NCBI GenBank assembly: GCA_010094045.1
Contig: ML986703.1
Location: forward strand, 80,813 to 138,095
DNA from: Lojkania enalia
Lineage: Eukaryota > Ascomycota > Dothideomycetes > Pleosporales
DNA: 57,283 nucleotides
Direction of reading: 5' to 3'
Below are positions 12,426 through 23,200 of the stretch, in pieces. The number at the start of each line of letters is the position of its first letter. Positions within the stretch are counted from its first letter, which is position 1. Position numbers and translations under genes: made by a program. Below the pieces are notes generated by a model, which was not told where the DNA came from, did not search any database, and was given only the letters and a program-made list of their open reading frames with translations.

Positions 12426-13910
12426 GCTCTTTTTAAGTTTTAGAATACTCTAAAAATTTTAGTAGCTACTTATACTAATCCTTTATTATATTCTTATATT
12501 ATATTCTATTATATATACTTTAACTTATATAATTTTTATTTAGTTAGCATTTCTATTTTCTTTTTAAATATAGTAATCTAAGAGTTTATAAATATATTCT
12601 AGTTTAGTATTATTTTAGCCTCTTTAATAAGTTATATAAACCCGCTTTAAAATATTATATATAAACTTTAATTAAGATAAAAATTTAGGAATATTATTTA
12701 AAATTTTTAAAATCTATAATATCTAAAGTAAAGGTTTAGAATTAAACTAGGTATATTCTATTTATAATTTAGACTAGTACTAGTATTTAGTAGAGTAATA
12801 CTAGAAAGAAAAATATAAGAATAAGCTAATAAAAACTTATTACCTTTCTAATAGTAATTTATTAACTTCTTCTATATTTATATATAATATAGAGGAGAGA
12901 TATATTATACTATACTTTAACTACTTTATTTAAAACTAGAGTAAAATATATATAAATACTTATATATTAACTCTACTTTTATATTTATTATAATTAGATT
13001 ATTTTAATAAACTATTAAAAGTATTATAATATAAAAGAAAAAATATTATATAAAAGCTCTAGTAGTTCTATTATTTAATATATTATATATAAAGTTAATA
13101 AATAAATAGTATACATATAAAAATAATATAGATTCTATTCATATTTAGTTATACTTAAATTAGCTACTAAAATTTAATAAAATATTTACTATATTATTAT
13201 TAACTAAGAATTAAGCCTATTAGTATAATAAATCTATTATATACTATAAATATAATAGTCTAATTAAAGTACTAGTTTATTAAATCTAGTAGTTTATTTA
13301 AAATAAAATATCTTTAAAGCTATATAAACTATATTATAAAGTTTAGAAAATATACTTCTAAATTTTATAATAAATTTTAATATATATAATTAAATATATA
13401 TAATTTAAGCTTAAATTAAATATAAAACTAGTATTTCTATTAAAGAAAATAGACTAATAAAATATAGTATAGAATAAAATATATACTATTAAAATAGGAA
13501 GTATATATACTATATTAGAAAGCTTTAAAAGACTTCTATATATTACTAATACTAGCTATCTATTAAAAACTCTTATATTTAAATTAGATAGAATTGTAAC
13601 TATATAAATTATAGATAATAGTTTATAGTTTAAATTCTAGTAGTATAGTTTTTCTAATAGATTTTCCTCTTATTTAAAAGTTTTTAAAAGATCAATAATT
13701 TCTATTATAAATTAGAAGTAATATATATTTTATCTATAAGCTATATATATAATTATATAGAAAATTTAATTTAATATATATAAAGTTAAATTAGCTCTTT
13801 TAAAAAAAATTATAATAGATCTCTTAAAATTAGTCTTTAAATTTAAAACTTTAGGTCGTTTATAAAATACTTTTAACTTAAGTTTAGTTAATCTATAAGT
13901 TATATAGAAA
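12426..13910. other. AT-rich RIP-mutated DNA up to a sharp composition boundary
   Basis: No gene or transposon end could be recognised. Composition changes within a few tens of bases at about 13,905-13,915 from TpA-rich repeat DNA to ordinary sequence that contains CA and TG. Confidence 0.75.
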
Positions 13911-15038
13911 GGTGTGAATAGATGCTAAGGAGCTAATCGCTGCAGACCGTGCCGTAAAGATGTGTATACTCCGCGTCCGTGCAGCGCTTTGACCAACGGA
14001 ACAATTTTACTTCATTCAGGCCGTCGGACTACGCCGTTGGTCCGCAGATGTGCTATTGCAGCCTCGCAGATGTTTGTAAACCCGTCGACCATCTAGAACC
14101 TAGCAACTCAGTAGCTAATGAATATGCACGTCTACGGCGTCTACGCAGGGGCGACGTAGGCAGATTTGACAACGTAAACTCATGCCAGCGACTCGCTCGT
14201 GGGTAGCAATTAGTCGGTTGTTGGACGGCAAGAGCCAAATTGGGGTCCGCTACTAGTTTTTATTACTTATGAATAACTAAGATCGCCTTTAACCCTACTA
14301 GGGCTCTCTTTTAAAAGGCTATAGTATCGGCTTACATGCGTAGAGCGTCGTACTCGCGCGCCCGGATAGTCTGAAGGTTACGTTTTTTACCACCTGCTCG
14401 AAGTGGTAAATCTGGATAGCGATCGCAATTATCGCGCCTCCTTATTCGTGTATCAACTGAAGTGCATGCATCTGACCTTGATACTTCTCGTACTAGCTAC
14501 TCTAGCAAGTAGTAAAACCGAAGCGAGTCGTATAGCACTCCGACAAATTGTTCGGGTATTTCTGCACACGATAAAATTGATAGCAGTGAGACAGAACCTC
14601 CTATACGATGGCAGGGATTTGGATGCCCCACACGTGGACTCTAAACTGGGTCCAGAACGATGAAGATGGCGTCCTATCTTTCGGACTGGTTAGGTTTGCG
14701 AGAGGATCCTTGGCCAGGCAACTCAATGTAACTTCACAGAACCAGGAATTTCGCATCTTCTTGGCATCGTCTGATGTTGACTCGTCAAGGGATCATAGCT
14801 GTCTTACGTAGATCCTTATCTCCTCTGTAGAAAAAATCCGTAACTTTTTCAGGCGCAACCTGTATTGAAAATACAGCAATCTTGATTGCAAAGCTTTAGG
14901 GCGATTTAGGACATTCCAAAAAGAAACTGAGCAGTTGGTGATTTGACTGAAAGGACTCACCTCAGTGACGACCAACTGCTTCTTACTTCTGTCTTCTAAG
15001 CTTCAACGCTGGTGTCTTACGCCCAACTCCTTCTCAGG
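13911..15038. other. Non-coding flank of the gene island
   Basis: Normal base composition. The short open frames here either start at GTG or overlap each other antisense and show no family motif. A 9-bp inverted repeat (GCAGTTGGT at 14,931-14,939 and its complement at 14,971-14,979) lies just upstream of the hydrolase gene. It probably includes the 5' region of that gene. Confidence 0.6.
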
Positions 15039-16173
15039 ATGACATATAGTAAACTTTCACCCTTCCATAAGATCGACCTGGTCTACAAGACTGTTCATGG
15101 AGTGGCCATCAAGACCAGTTTTTTAATTCCTAAGCACTTGCAATCAAGACCAAGGGAGGCATACCCGACAGTCGTTAATTGGCATGGTGGAGGATTTATC
15201 GTAGGAAATCGTCTGTATGAAGGATGGCTTCCTGAATGGTGCGTTGAGACGAAATCTCTATCCAAGTGAGCCGATGATTTTTGACGCGGAGGCATGAGTA
15301 GGCTCATCGATATTTGTATTACGAACTCTGCGATATTCATTGCACCCGACTACCGGCTACTCCCTGAAGCGACGGCTGCCGAGATTATCTCCGATGTTAA
15401 AGACTTCTGGCGATGGCTTCACAATGAACTTCCGCCACTGACAGAGAACTGGGATGCCTTCCCTGACCTCTCTCGCATAGCTTGCACTGGCCAATCTGCC
15501 GGTGGGTACTTGGCGGTCCAAGCTGCACTCTTGTTTGGCGAGCTTTCAAGGGTCAAAGTCGTCGCATCGATGGGCGGCTCGATTGATACAAATATCCCCC
15601 AATGTCGTGTTCCTGGACCGAGGATAATCTTAGGAAAGAAGCCTCCACCGCCTGGAAAGGCGGAGAGCATTATTCGCACGTACCTAAAGGGTGTCAAGCG
15701 TGATACAGTGAGAACGAGTGGAGACGTCATGGAAATGTGGAATCTCGTGACCTGCGTGTTGCAACAAGCGTATCTCGCTCGGTGGTTGACGTCAGATGGA
15801 AATGATGACCTCGATGTCATGAAGGTGATGGAGAAGGCAGAATCAATGCCACCTAGTAAGTGAATGGCGCAAAAATCCTGCTCATATTCGTAATGAATAT
15901 TGCTAACTCAATTAGTGTGGCTGATACATGGCCATCATGACTCTGTTGTAAGTCTTCCCCGAGTGGCTCCGTTGGCTTAGCTATAAACCGACCAAGCTCT
16001 AGGTACCTCAGCAGTGCTCCATTAGTTTTGCTGAAAAACTGCGGAAGACCTTTCCTAGTGTTCCCTTACTGTTGAGTCTTCGGCCTGGGGACCATGGGTT
16101 TGAGGTAAATTGCGATAAGCGTGACGCGTGGATTCAAGACGGTGTTGACTTCATGACTAAGTACTGGCTTTAA
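15039..16173 (+). CDS. Alpha/beta-hydrolase fold-3 family protein, four exons, 315 aa
   Basis: Predicted serine hydrolase (esterase/lipase-like) with an unknown substrate. My model joins exons 15,039-15,238, 15,302-15,855, 15,916-15,947 and 16,012-16,173. The introns are 60-64 bp with GT-AG ends, and intron 2 has a GCTAAC branch site. The joined frame is open for 316 codons. The oxyanion motif HGGG lies at residues 49-52, the nucleophile elbow GQSAGG has Ser132, the acid is probably Asp260 (IHGHHDS) and the base is His290 (GDHGF). The start ATG at 15,039 gives the usual N-terminus for the family; an upstream GTG (15,012) is not used in fungi. The last acceptor is a tandem CAGCAG, so one Gln may be included or skipped. 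It lies tail to tail with the MBL gene, 236 bp apart. Without splicing it looks broken, but the catalytic triad is complete. A role in the neighbouring polyketide pathway is inferred from position only. Confidence 0.85.
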
Positions 16174-16409
16174 GCGCTTCGGGCTTCGATTTCATGCTGG
16201 AGTTGATAGTTCATGATCATTAGGAAGCAATTTAGCGGCAATACACCAATTCGAGTCAATCATGCGTTCTCTGAGTTAAAGCGAGAACCAGACCAAGTGA
16301 AGTGCTTGCCAGTCTCACCGCACCATAATATAGTTTTTGACCAGTCATCTCATATAGAATCAGAAAGTGTTCACTGGATAGTGCTAGTCTGACGGTCAAG
16401 TCATTGAAT
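16174..16409. other. Convergent intergenic spacer
   Basis: 236 bp between the stop codons of the hydrolase and the MBL gene. It probably contains both 3' UTRs. No other feature is seen. Confidence 0.6.
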
Positions 16410-17537
16410 TCAAGCTTCCAGAGTAACTGAACCCAACCGGGCTTCGAGCGCCGGTAGATCTTTTACCGCCTCCGCAAAATCCTTCAAGAACAACCACCTG
16501 CCTTTCTTCGCCCACCCTTTCTTAAAGAAATCATCTGCATATTTAGGAAAGAAGTCTGCTACATCAAGAAGAGTACTATCGTGCGCTATAACCACCAACA
16601 CCTCGTCTAATGCATCCATACCTTGCAACTTGCTTATTGACTCGTTTGCCGCATCGAGGTCAGCCGCAACCTGTATTCCATTCTTAGGGCCTGCAACGCG
16701 ATAGAACGGCTTTGTGGCGTCGTTGTCGGACAGCAGATGTTCGAACAGCTCGCTAGGACAGGGTGCTGCGCTGACATGATCGAAGGGATGCGGAGAAATC
16801 ACCGCAGGCAACGGATGCTTTATAGACGGCCGAAACTGACCGACGTGATGACAGATGTCACCGCCCATAAGGATGAACGAATTCGGCGACGCTGTGACCC
16901 GGGCGAGGCCGCAGATGTGGCCTATTGCGTGGCCAGGACTGTCGAGTAGGTAGAACGATCCGTCTCCAAAATAATCAAAGGCATCGAACCCGCCCATTTT
17001 CAGACCCTGATCGAAGGAAATCTCTCTCAGTTCCCGTCCGTCGAGATCGCTTTGGAGTATACGTCCTTTGTCGTCAATTGGGTATCCAGGAGTAAAGTTC
17101 GTCGTAAACCCAGGCCCTACGATGAGAGCGGTGCTCTTTTCAAAGGTACTTGGGTCTCCGATATGATCCCAGTGCCAGTGTGACCACACGATGCCCTCGA
17201 TCTTGTTCGCATCGACACCGTGTTCCTCGAGCTGTTCTCGTACGCCCTTCTTCACTTCTAACTTGCATTGCATCAGCTCGATTCGACGGGTGGTTATGGG
17301 CGGCAAATTTTCCCAGTCTTTCCTTATGCCTAAATCGAAGAGGAGCGAGCGTGACGAGGGATGCTCGATTAGAAAGGAGAAGCTAGGACCGGAAAGCCTG
17401 CTGAGTCCAGAGTATTCCGGTGACAGAAACGCTGCAGCAGGGAGATTATGAATATAAGAGGTAGTATCAATGATGCGAACACGCACTGTGCCCTGTAGCG
17501 AAGTAGGAGAACCGTTGGGATCTTTCTGGTCTGCCAT
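16410..17537 (-). CDS. Metallo-beta-lactamase-fold hydrolase, 375 aa
   Basis: Single-exon gene with ATG at 17,537 and a stop at 16,410-16,412. The zinc-binding signature HWHWDH lies at residues 120-125. Further probable ligands are His203 (SPGHAIGH), Asp227 (GGDICHH) and His319 (IAHDS). This set is typical of the fold and spacing resembles the AHL-lactonase-like fungal branch. Such enzymes open lactones or cleave esters or thioesters, and some fungal polyketide pathways use MBL-fold enzymes to release product. The substrate here is unknown. It has no signal peptide or membrane segment, so it is probably cytosolic. It is transcribed divergently from the PKS, and a Tc1-like transposon sits in their shared upstream region. 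The frame is intact and not RIP-damaged. Confidence 0.9.
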   Translation of the reverse strand: MADQKDPNGSPTSLQGTVRVRIIDTTSYIHNLPAAAFLSPEYSGLSRLSGPSFSFLIEHPSSRSLLFDLGIRKDWENLPPITTRRIELMQCKLEVKKGVREQLEEHGVDANKIEGIVWSHWHWDHIGDPSTFEKSTALIVGPGFTTNFTPGYPIDDKGRILQSDLDGRELREISFDQGLKMGGFDAFDYFGDGSFYLLDSPGHAIGHICGLARVTASPNSFILMGGDICHHVGQFRPSIKHPLPAVISPHPFDHVSAAPCPSELFEHLLSDNDATKPFYRVAGPKNGIQVAADLDAANESISKLQGMDALDEVLVVIAHDSTLLDVADFFPKYADDFFKKGWAKKGRWLFLKDFAEAVKDLPALEARLGSVTLEA

Positions 17538-17901
17538 GGTGGGGCTAGCTGCGCTCTATCTTCACGTTCTAACGCGTGTAATTTTTGTAAGGAGGGGTGG
17601 TATGTGTGTAGAGAATGTGAAGAGTGTATTGTGTGTCTAGTGGATTGATCTAAGCTCGCGATAAATGGGCCTGGCTAGTCGAACCGTCGACGGTCACATG
17701 ATGTGGCTCTGGGCTTACAGTTTTCAGTGCGAAACCACGTTTCCTTGTTTCGATACCGTATGATACTCTACCCGAACAAACCTGATGGATATGGCAAGTC
17801 TACATGTTGCCAGCCCTTGGCAAATCACGTCAAATCCAATCTAGACAGTGCGCGCCCGGTCAATCACGACGAAACGGGGAATGGGTCGAGATTACGGGGT
17901 A
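17538..17901. other. Upstream region of the MBL gene
   Basis: 364 bp of non-repetitive sequence between the MBL start codon and the transposon end. It is presumably one half of an ancestral divergent promoter with the PKS. No defined binding site can be supported. Confidence 0.5.
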
Positions 17902-19381
17902 CACCGCCCTCAGTGCGGGTGCCTAGCCAATTAATTTAGTATCCGACAGTAGTACTATACCTGATTCTATATAGTTAGTACAAGGGGGGAGCATGAACAG
18001 GCTGTTCCGCCTATTTTCCCGAGGTATTGTCAGATGATCAAGCATGAATTTTCTATACAAATTACCATACAAAATTACACCAATCACCATTTCGTATGCC
18101 CACCGCTTGCCATAATAACAGCCCAGCAACGCTTCTTCGTATTCTTAATATACTTTGAGTAGTCGTCAAAGCTAATGTTCTCCTATTCTTCTATTAGATA
18201 CTGACAGAGCTCTGCGTCGGTATGTGGAAATCGCTTCTGAACGCGATATTCTAGCAATCGCCACACATTTTCAATAGCATTAAGGTCTGGTGAGTTAGCT
18301 AGCCACCATATCTTCTGGATTCCTAGCTCATGCTCAGCAGCTACTGCAGCTTTTGAAGTATGAACAGATCTGTTATCTTCCATTATCATAAGCTGCTTAT
18401 TCTCGTACGTCTTGTAAGCGTTTCAGACCGCTACCACTACAGGTAGCATATGCGCGATATACACCTCAGAGTTTAGTTTACCCTTAATCCAGTCTTCCTC
18501 AATAAATATTAGCGGTCCCTTGATATTAAGAGAGATAATTGCCTAGACTATCCGGGATGAAAAGTCTTTAAATTTTAGTATAGAGAAGTCTAGGAGGTAT
18601 TTCTCTTCTACTCGCCTTGTTACGCAGATCTCTCTAGAGTTTATATAGGCAGACATCTCATCAGACTAACCTATAGAGGCCTATCACTTGTTAGTCTAAA
18701 ATACATGGTCCCACGCCTACATTAGTCTATTATATATATGGATTGGTATAAGAAAAGGCTTCTCTATCGCTTTACATCTATGGTATAGCTTTTTTTCAAA
18801 GGCTTTAACTAACGTATAACAGCAGGCGTTATTCCCTAGCTCTTAAGCAATCTCCACGCGGGACTTCCGCCTCTACTCTGCGTTCTTTATAGTGTAACGT
18901 ATAAGCAGAAGTCGAAGAGGTATAGAGATTGATGGAGGACGACCGTGAGGCTTTATTGGAGTCTCTGGTGTATTAAGACAATGAGAGACTGTAGAAGCGG
19001 GTATTTTAAGCTTCTGAGAGATCCCTTCCTACATAAATCCTGCCTCTTTAAGTGTCTATATATGAACGCTTTCCTTATATAAGTCGACAATTTAGCGTTT
19101 TCATGATTATGGTTGAAAGAATTTAGTACCTCTAGCTGTTAAGAATGTGCTTATAAATGTAAGTATCATATTCTGGCTGTTACCATGCACGGACTACATT
19201 ACCAAACCACGGAACGGCCCGTTCATGTAAGCTCCTTGTCGTATAAGGGCTGAATTTAGCGCAGAAATGAGACCCTCAGGGCCCTATACGGCAACATGAG
19301 CCGAAAGGGTGATCGGCACCTACCCCGGCTTCAATCCTTGCTCATGTTGGGCGCTAGGCACCCGCACCGGGGGGGAGGGCA
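17902..19381 (-). mobile_element. Tc1-like DNA transposon, RIP-damaged
   Basis: About 1,480 bp flanked by TA (17,900-17,901 and 19,382-19,383). The inverted ends share GTGCGGGTGCCTAG and an outer GCCCTC (17,907-17,926 and 19,354-19,380). The minus strand carries a DDE_3/Tc1-type transposase remnant from about 19,100 to 18,120. The clearest part is at 18,183-18,389, with the motifs EDNRSVHTSKA and NSPDLNAIENVWRLL (normally SPDLNPIEN). Earlier blocks can be read only through TAG/TAA codons at positions normally occupied by Gln or Trp. The element sits between the divergent MBL and PKS genes, and the flanking host DNA shows no RIP. Confidence 0.8.
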
Positions 19382-20154
19382 TACAAGGGGGTAGCAAGTG
19401 GGACTGGTTTTTGTGGACGCCTGGAGCAGCCTTATCGACTACTAGCGATAAGCAATGCCGAGGCGCGCCGTCTTTATGCTTGAGTTAGGCAGAACCCTGG
19501 TTCTAAAACCCCTGTAAGGCTCTGCCAACCATCATCAATCTCTCGGGTAATCTGCATTCACGTCAAAGATAACACCAGACGGAATCCCAGGAATATGGGC
19601 TTATTGGTAGACCGCTAACTAACTCTCTGGATAAGGCAAACAACACGGCAGATTGCCCGACGCTCTAAGAGGATGTTAACTGGATAACTGCGTGTCCGTA
19701 CAGTTTTAAGTATCATCGATTTGCGCCAGTCATGCAGTAAAAGGCCTTAAAGCGAGATGCGACTCAATACGCCACATGAAACGCTTTCACGCTACTGCTT
19801 ATTCTCCACGGACAATGTTGCAGATCCAGACGATTGAACCGTGAACCGGCACGTTTCGAACGCGGGCTGCCTGAGGAACGGTCCGTACGCGAGCATCCTA
19901 TGCCCCACTACGCATGCAGATTTTGAAAGTATCACACTACATTGAATGCTGCCTAGAACCTGTACCCATGTATACCATTATCTCCACTGCATACTAGCCA
20001 GATGTAGCAGGCATACGCTCTACGAGAATGTGTTCCACCCATTAACACATGTAGATGCTGAACGATACATAGACGAAGGCCTCCTGCTCCGTTGAATATC
20101 CCACGAGGGTAGCAATCGTCATTCTTACAGATCGAACGTTTCAACATTACCTTT
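19382..20154. other. PKS upstream region
   Basis: About 770 bp of normal composition without a believable ORF or repeat. The short frames present lack start context or family features. It probably holds the PKS promoter and 5' UTR. I cannot support a specific transcription-factor site. Confidence 0.5.
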
Positions 20155-20210
20155 GCTCTGCCCTGCCTTTTCTCTTCACTCTTCGCCTTTCATATTTAAG
20201 CATCACAACA
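20155..20210 (+). promoter_or_regulatory. Core promoter/5' leader of the PKS gene
   Basis: A pyrimidine-rich tract (about 20,161-20,191) is followed by CATATTTAAG and then CACAACAATGG, with A at -3 and G at +4. CT-rich leaders and this start context are common in filamentous fungi. The exact transcription start is not known. Confidence 0.4.
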
Positions 20211-23200
20211 ATGGCGAATCCCACCAACGACGCCGTAGATGCTCGCGCCAATGGCCACGCCAACGGCCATACCAATGGCTCATTCAATGGCCTCAATGAC
20301 CATGCCAACGACCACACTAATGGCTCTTCCAATGTTGCCAACGGTCACGTGAACGGTCATGCCAATGACCACACAGATGGCGAGCTCCAAGGTATTGGTG
20401 GCACGCCCGTAGCCATTTGTGGTATGGCCATGCGCCTTCCGGGCGGTATCCGTAACGATAGAGACCTCTACGACCTCCTCTACCACAAGGGTGACGCGCA
20501 GTCCGTCGTCCCCTCCGACCGGTACAACATCGAGGGGTACTATAGCGCAGACGGGCGCCACGGCACCATCAACACCAAGCAAGGGTACTTCCTGCGGGAC
20601 ATCGACTACGCAAATATCGACCTGTCGATGTTTACGCTCAGCGCTGCGGAGGCAGAGCAGCTGGATCCAAACCACAGGCTGGTCCTTGAGGTGGTGAGGG
20701 AAGCGTTTGAGAATGCGGGAGAGAGCGAGTGGCGGAGCAAGAATATCGGAACTTATAGTGGTCTTTTTACGGAGGACTGGCAAGAAATGGCGCATAGAGA
20801 TAATCAAGATTACCATGCGCATAGGGTGCTAGGTGGTACGGACTTTGCGCTACCCAATCGTGTAGCGTATGAATATGACCTCAAGGGTCCGAGGTGAGTG
20901 ATAGTGCGCATCCGAGCGTCTTTTGTGGAAGTATCGCTGATTTGGACCAGTATGGTGATCAAGACGGCGTGTTCCTCTGCAGGTATAGCTTTGCACGAGG
21001 CCCTGGAGGCTATTCGTGAGGAGAAGATTACTGCCGCAGTCATCACGGGATCTAATTTGATCATGGGTAAGTCACCTCCATCCGATAAGATTCTCGTTAA
21101 GACGACTTTGACTAATACATTTGCGTATAGCTCCTGGTTTGAATATCAGCTTGACCTTGCTTGGTTCACTGTCACCTGAAGGTTCTTCTAAGTCCTTTGA
21201 CGCTTCGGCAGACGGATATGCACGAGGCGAGGCAGTGTCCGCTATCTACATTAAACGTCTCGATGAAGCAATCAAGGACGGAAACCCTATCAGGGCTGTC
21301 ATTAGGGCCTCGGCCACCAATGCGTAAGTTCGGTGCCCAGAAATTCCTTTATTCATTGGGCCACTACGCAAACTCGATATGCTGACAGCATACCATCACA
21401 GTGACGGCAAGTCTAATGGTATCACCATGCCTGAGGGAGAGGCGCACGAGCGATTGATTCGCCAAGCGTACAGTTCAATAGGTCTCGACATGGCCGGTAC
21501 AGCCATGATTGAAGCACACGGTAAGACTTCATCTTGATCCTCTTGTTGTACAACAAGATTCTAATATTTTCCCGCTCTTCTCTTAGGCACCGGTACGAAA
21601 GTTGGCGACCCCATTGAAGTAGGCGCAATCGGTAGATGCTGGGGCGAAAACGGCATCTATATCGGAGCCGTAAGTGAAGTGGTCATGCAATATGTGCAGC
21701 CGTATACTGACAAGGCGGCGGCAGAGCAAGCCAAATCTCGGTCATAGCGAGGGTGCCGCCGCTCTGACCGGCGTGATGAAAGCCGTTGTGTCTCTTGAGA
21801 ACCGAACCATCCTCCCGAACATCAAGTTCGACAACCCCAACCCGAGAAGTACGTTGTCTAACTATCCTTTGCAATGGAAGATATATATGTATGACAATGC
21901 TAACACTTCTCAGTCCCGTGGAAGGACCTCAAATTGACCGTCCCGACCCGGCCAACACCCTGGCCCGAGCACAAGGCTGAGCGCATGAGTGTGAACTCGT
22001 ACGGTATTGGTGGCTCAAACGTGCACTTCGTGATCGATTCTGCAGCATCGTTTGGTATCATCCCACCTTCACCTAAGGAATTCTCCGCCGACGCCCCACG
22101 CAAGTCCCTCCTCCTCTTGTCCGCAAACCACGAAGAGTCCCTGAAACGCCTGTCCGAGAGTGTCAAGTCGTATCTCGGCCTGCATCCGGACCGTGTTGAG
22201 GATGCAGCATACACGCTCGCTTCGCGAAGAGAGCACATGAAGCTTAGGAGCTTCGTTGTGTGGAAAGGCGCTTCACCAGAGGGATGGGAAGTGGCGCCGA
22301 AGGTGAAGTGGCCGGGTCCGTCCAAAGCGGCCTTTATCTTTACAGGACAGGGTGCACAATGGTAAGCAGGGAACATTGCAAAGAAGGCTGGAAAGTTGAC
22401 TGACGACATGGCAGGGTGCACATGGGCCGGGAGCTGATGGTTGACTACCCAAGCTTTCTAGCCAACATTCGCTCAATGGACAAAGCCCTTAAGAGCCTAC
22501 GCCACGCCCCTTCGTGGTCCATGGAAGGTTCGCTGCCCTGGTACAGCCCCGTTATCTCGATTTGCAGTGCACTAACCAGGCAACAGATGCCCTTGTCCAT
22601 GTAGATGACAAGGACGTTCTCCTCGAACCCGAGTTCTCGCAGCCTCTGTGCACAGCATTGCAAGTCGCACTCGTGGATCTCTTGGCCACCTGGAACATCA
22701 AACCTTCAGCCGTGGTGGGTCACTCGTCGGGCGAGCTGGCCGCAGCCTATGCTGCAGGTGCGCTCAGCGCGAAAGAAGCTGTCACCACAGCTTTCTATCG
22801 TGGCCAAGTGTGCAAGAACCCCAAGAAGTCTGGTGGAATGGCAGCTGTGGGTCTTGGGCGAGACGGAGTGTATCCTTACCTCGCTGCTGGGGTCTGTATC
22901 GCTTGCGAGAACAGTGGTTCTAGTGTCACCATTTCAGGCGAGATCGAAGCGCTGGAAGAGGTCATGACTAAAATCAAGGAGGAAAGGCCCGATGTCCTGT
23001 GCAGAAAGCTGCAGGTCAAAGCAGCGTACCATTCACGTAAGCCCCAGGTGCAAATCCGTATTGGCTTTGGCTAACATGTATAGACCACATGGCTCTCGTA
23101 GGTGGTGATTACCACGACCTCATTGCTGAACACTTGTCGCCCAAAACCCCGAAAATTCCGTTCTACTCAAGCGTACGAGCCAAGATCCTCCGTGACGGCT

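Noticed and set aside
1..13910. Possible novel genes in the AT-rich block
   Set aside because: All readable protein similarity belongs to transposases, and the frames are broken by RIP-type stops.
13979..14811. Several open frames of 60-86 codons on both strands left of the hydrolase
   Set aside because: At least two start only at GTG, they overlap each other antisense, and none shows a family motif or splice-supported extension.
15012..15038. GTG start nine codons upstream of the hydrolase ATG
   Set aside because: GTG is not a normal nuclear start in fungi. The ATG at 15,039 gives the expected N-terminus.
17703..18129. Small open frames around the left end of the Tc1-like element
   Set aside because: They run across the transposon border or lie within its terminal region and have no motif.
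20280..20822. 180-codon open frame antisense to PKS exon 1
   Set aside because: It is a mirror of the repeat-rich, GC-biased PKS exon. The plus strand has the KS motifs and splice sites.
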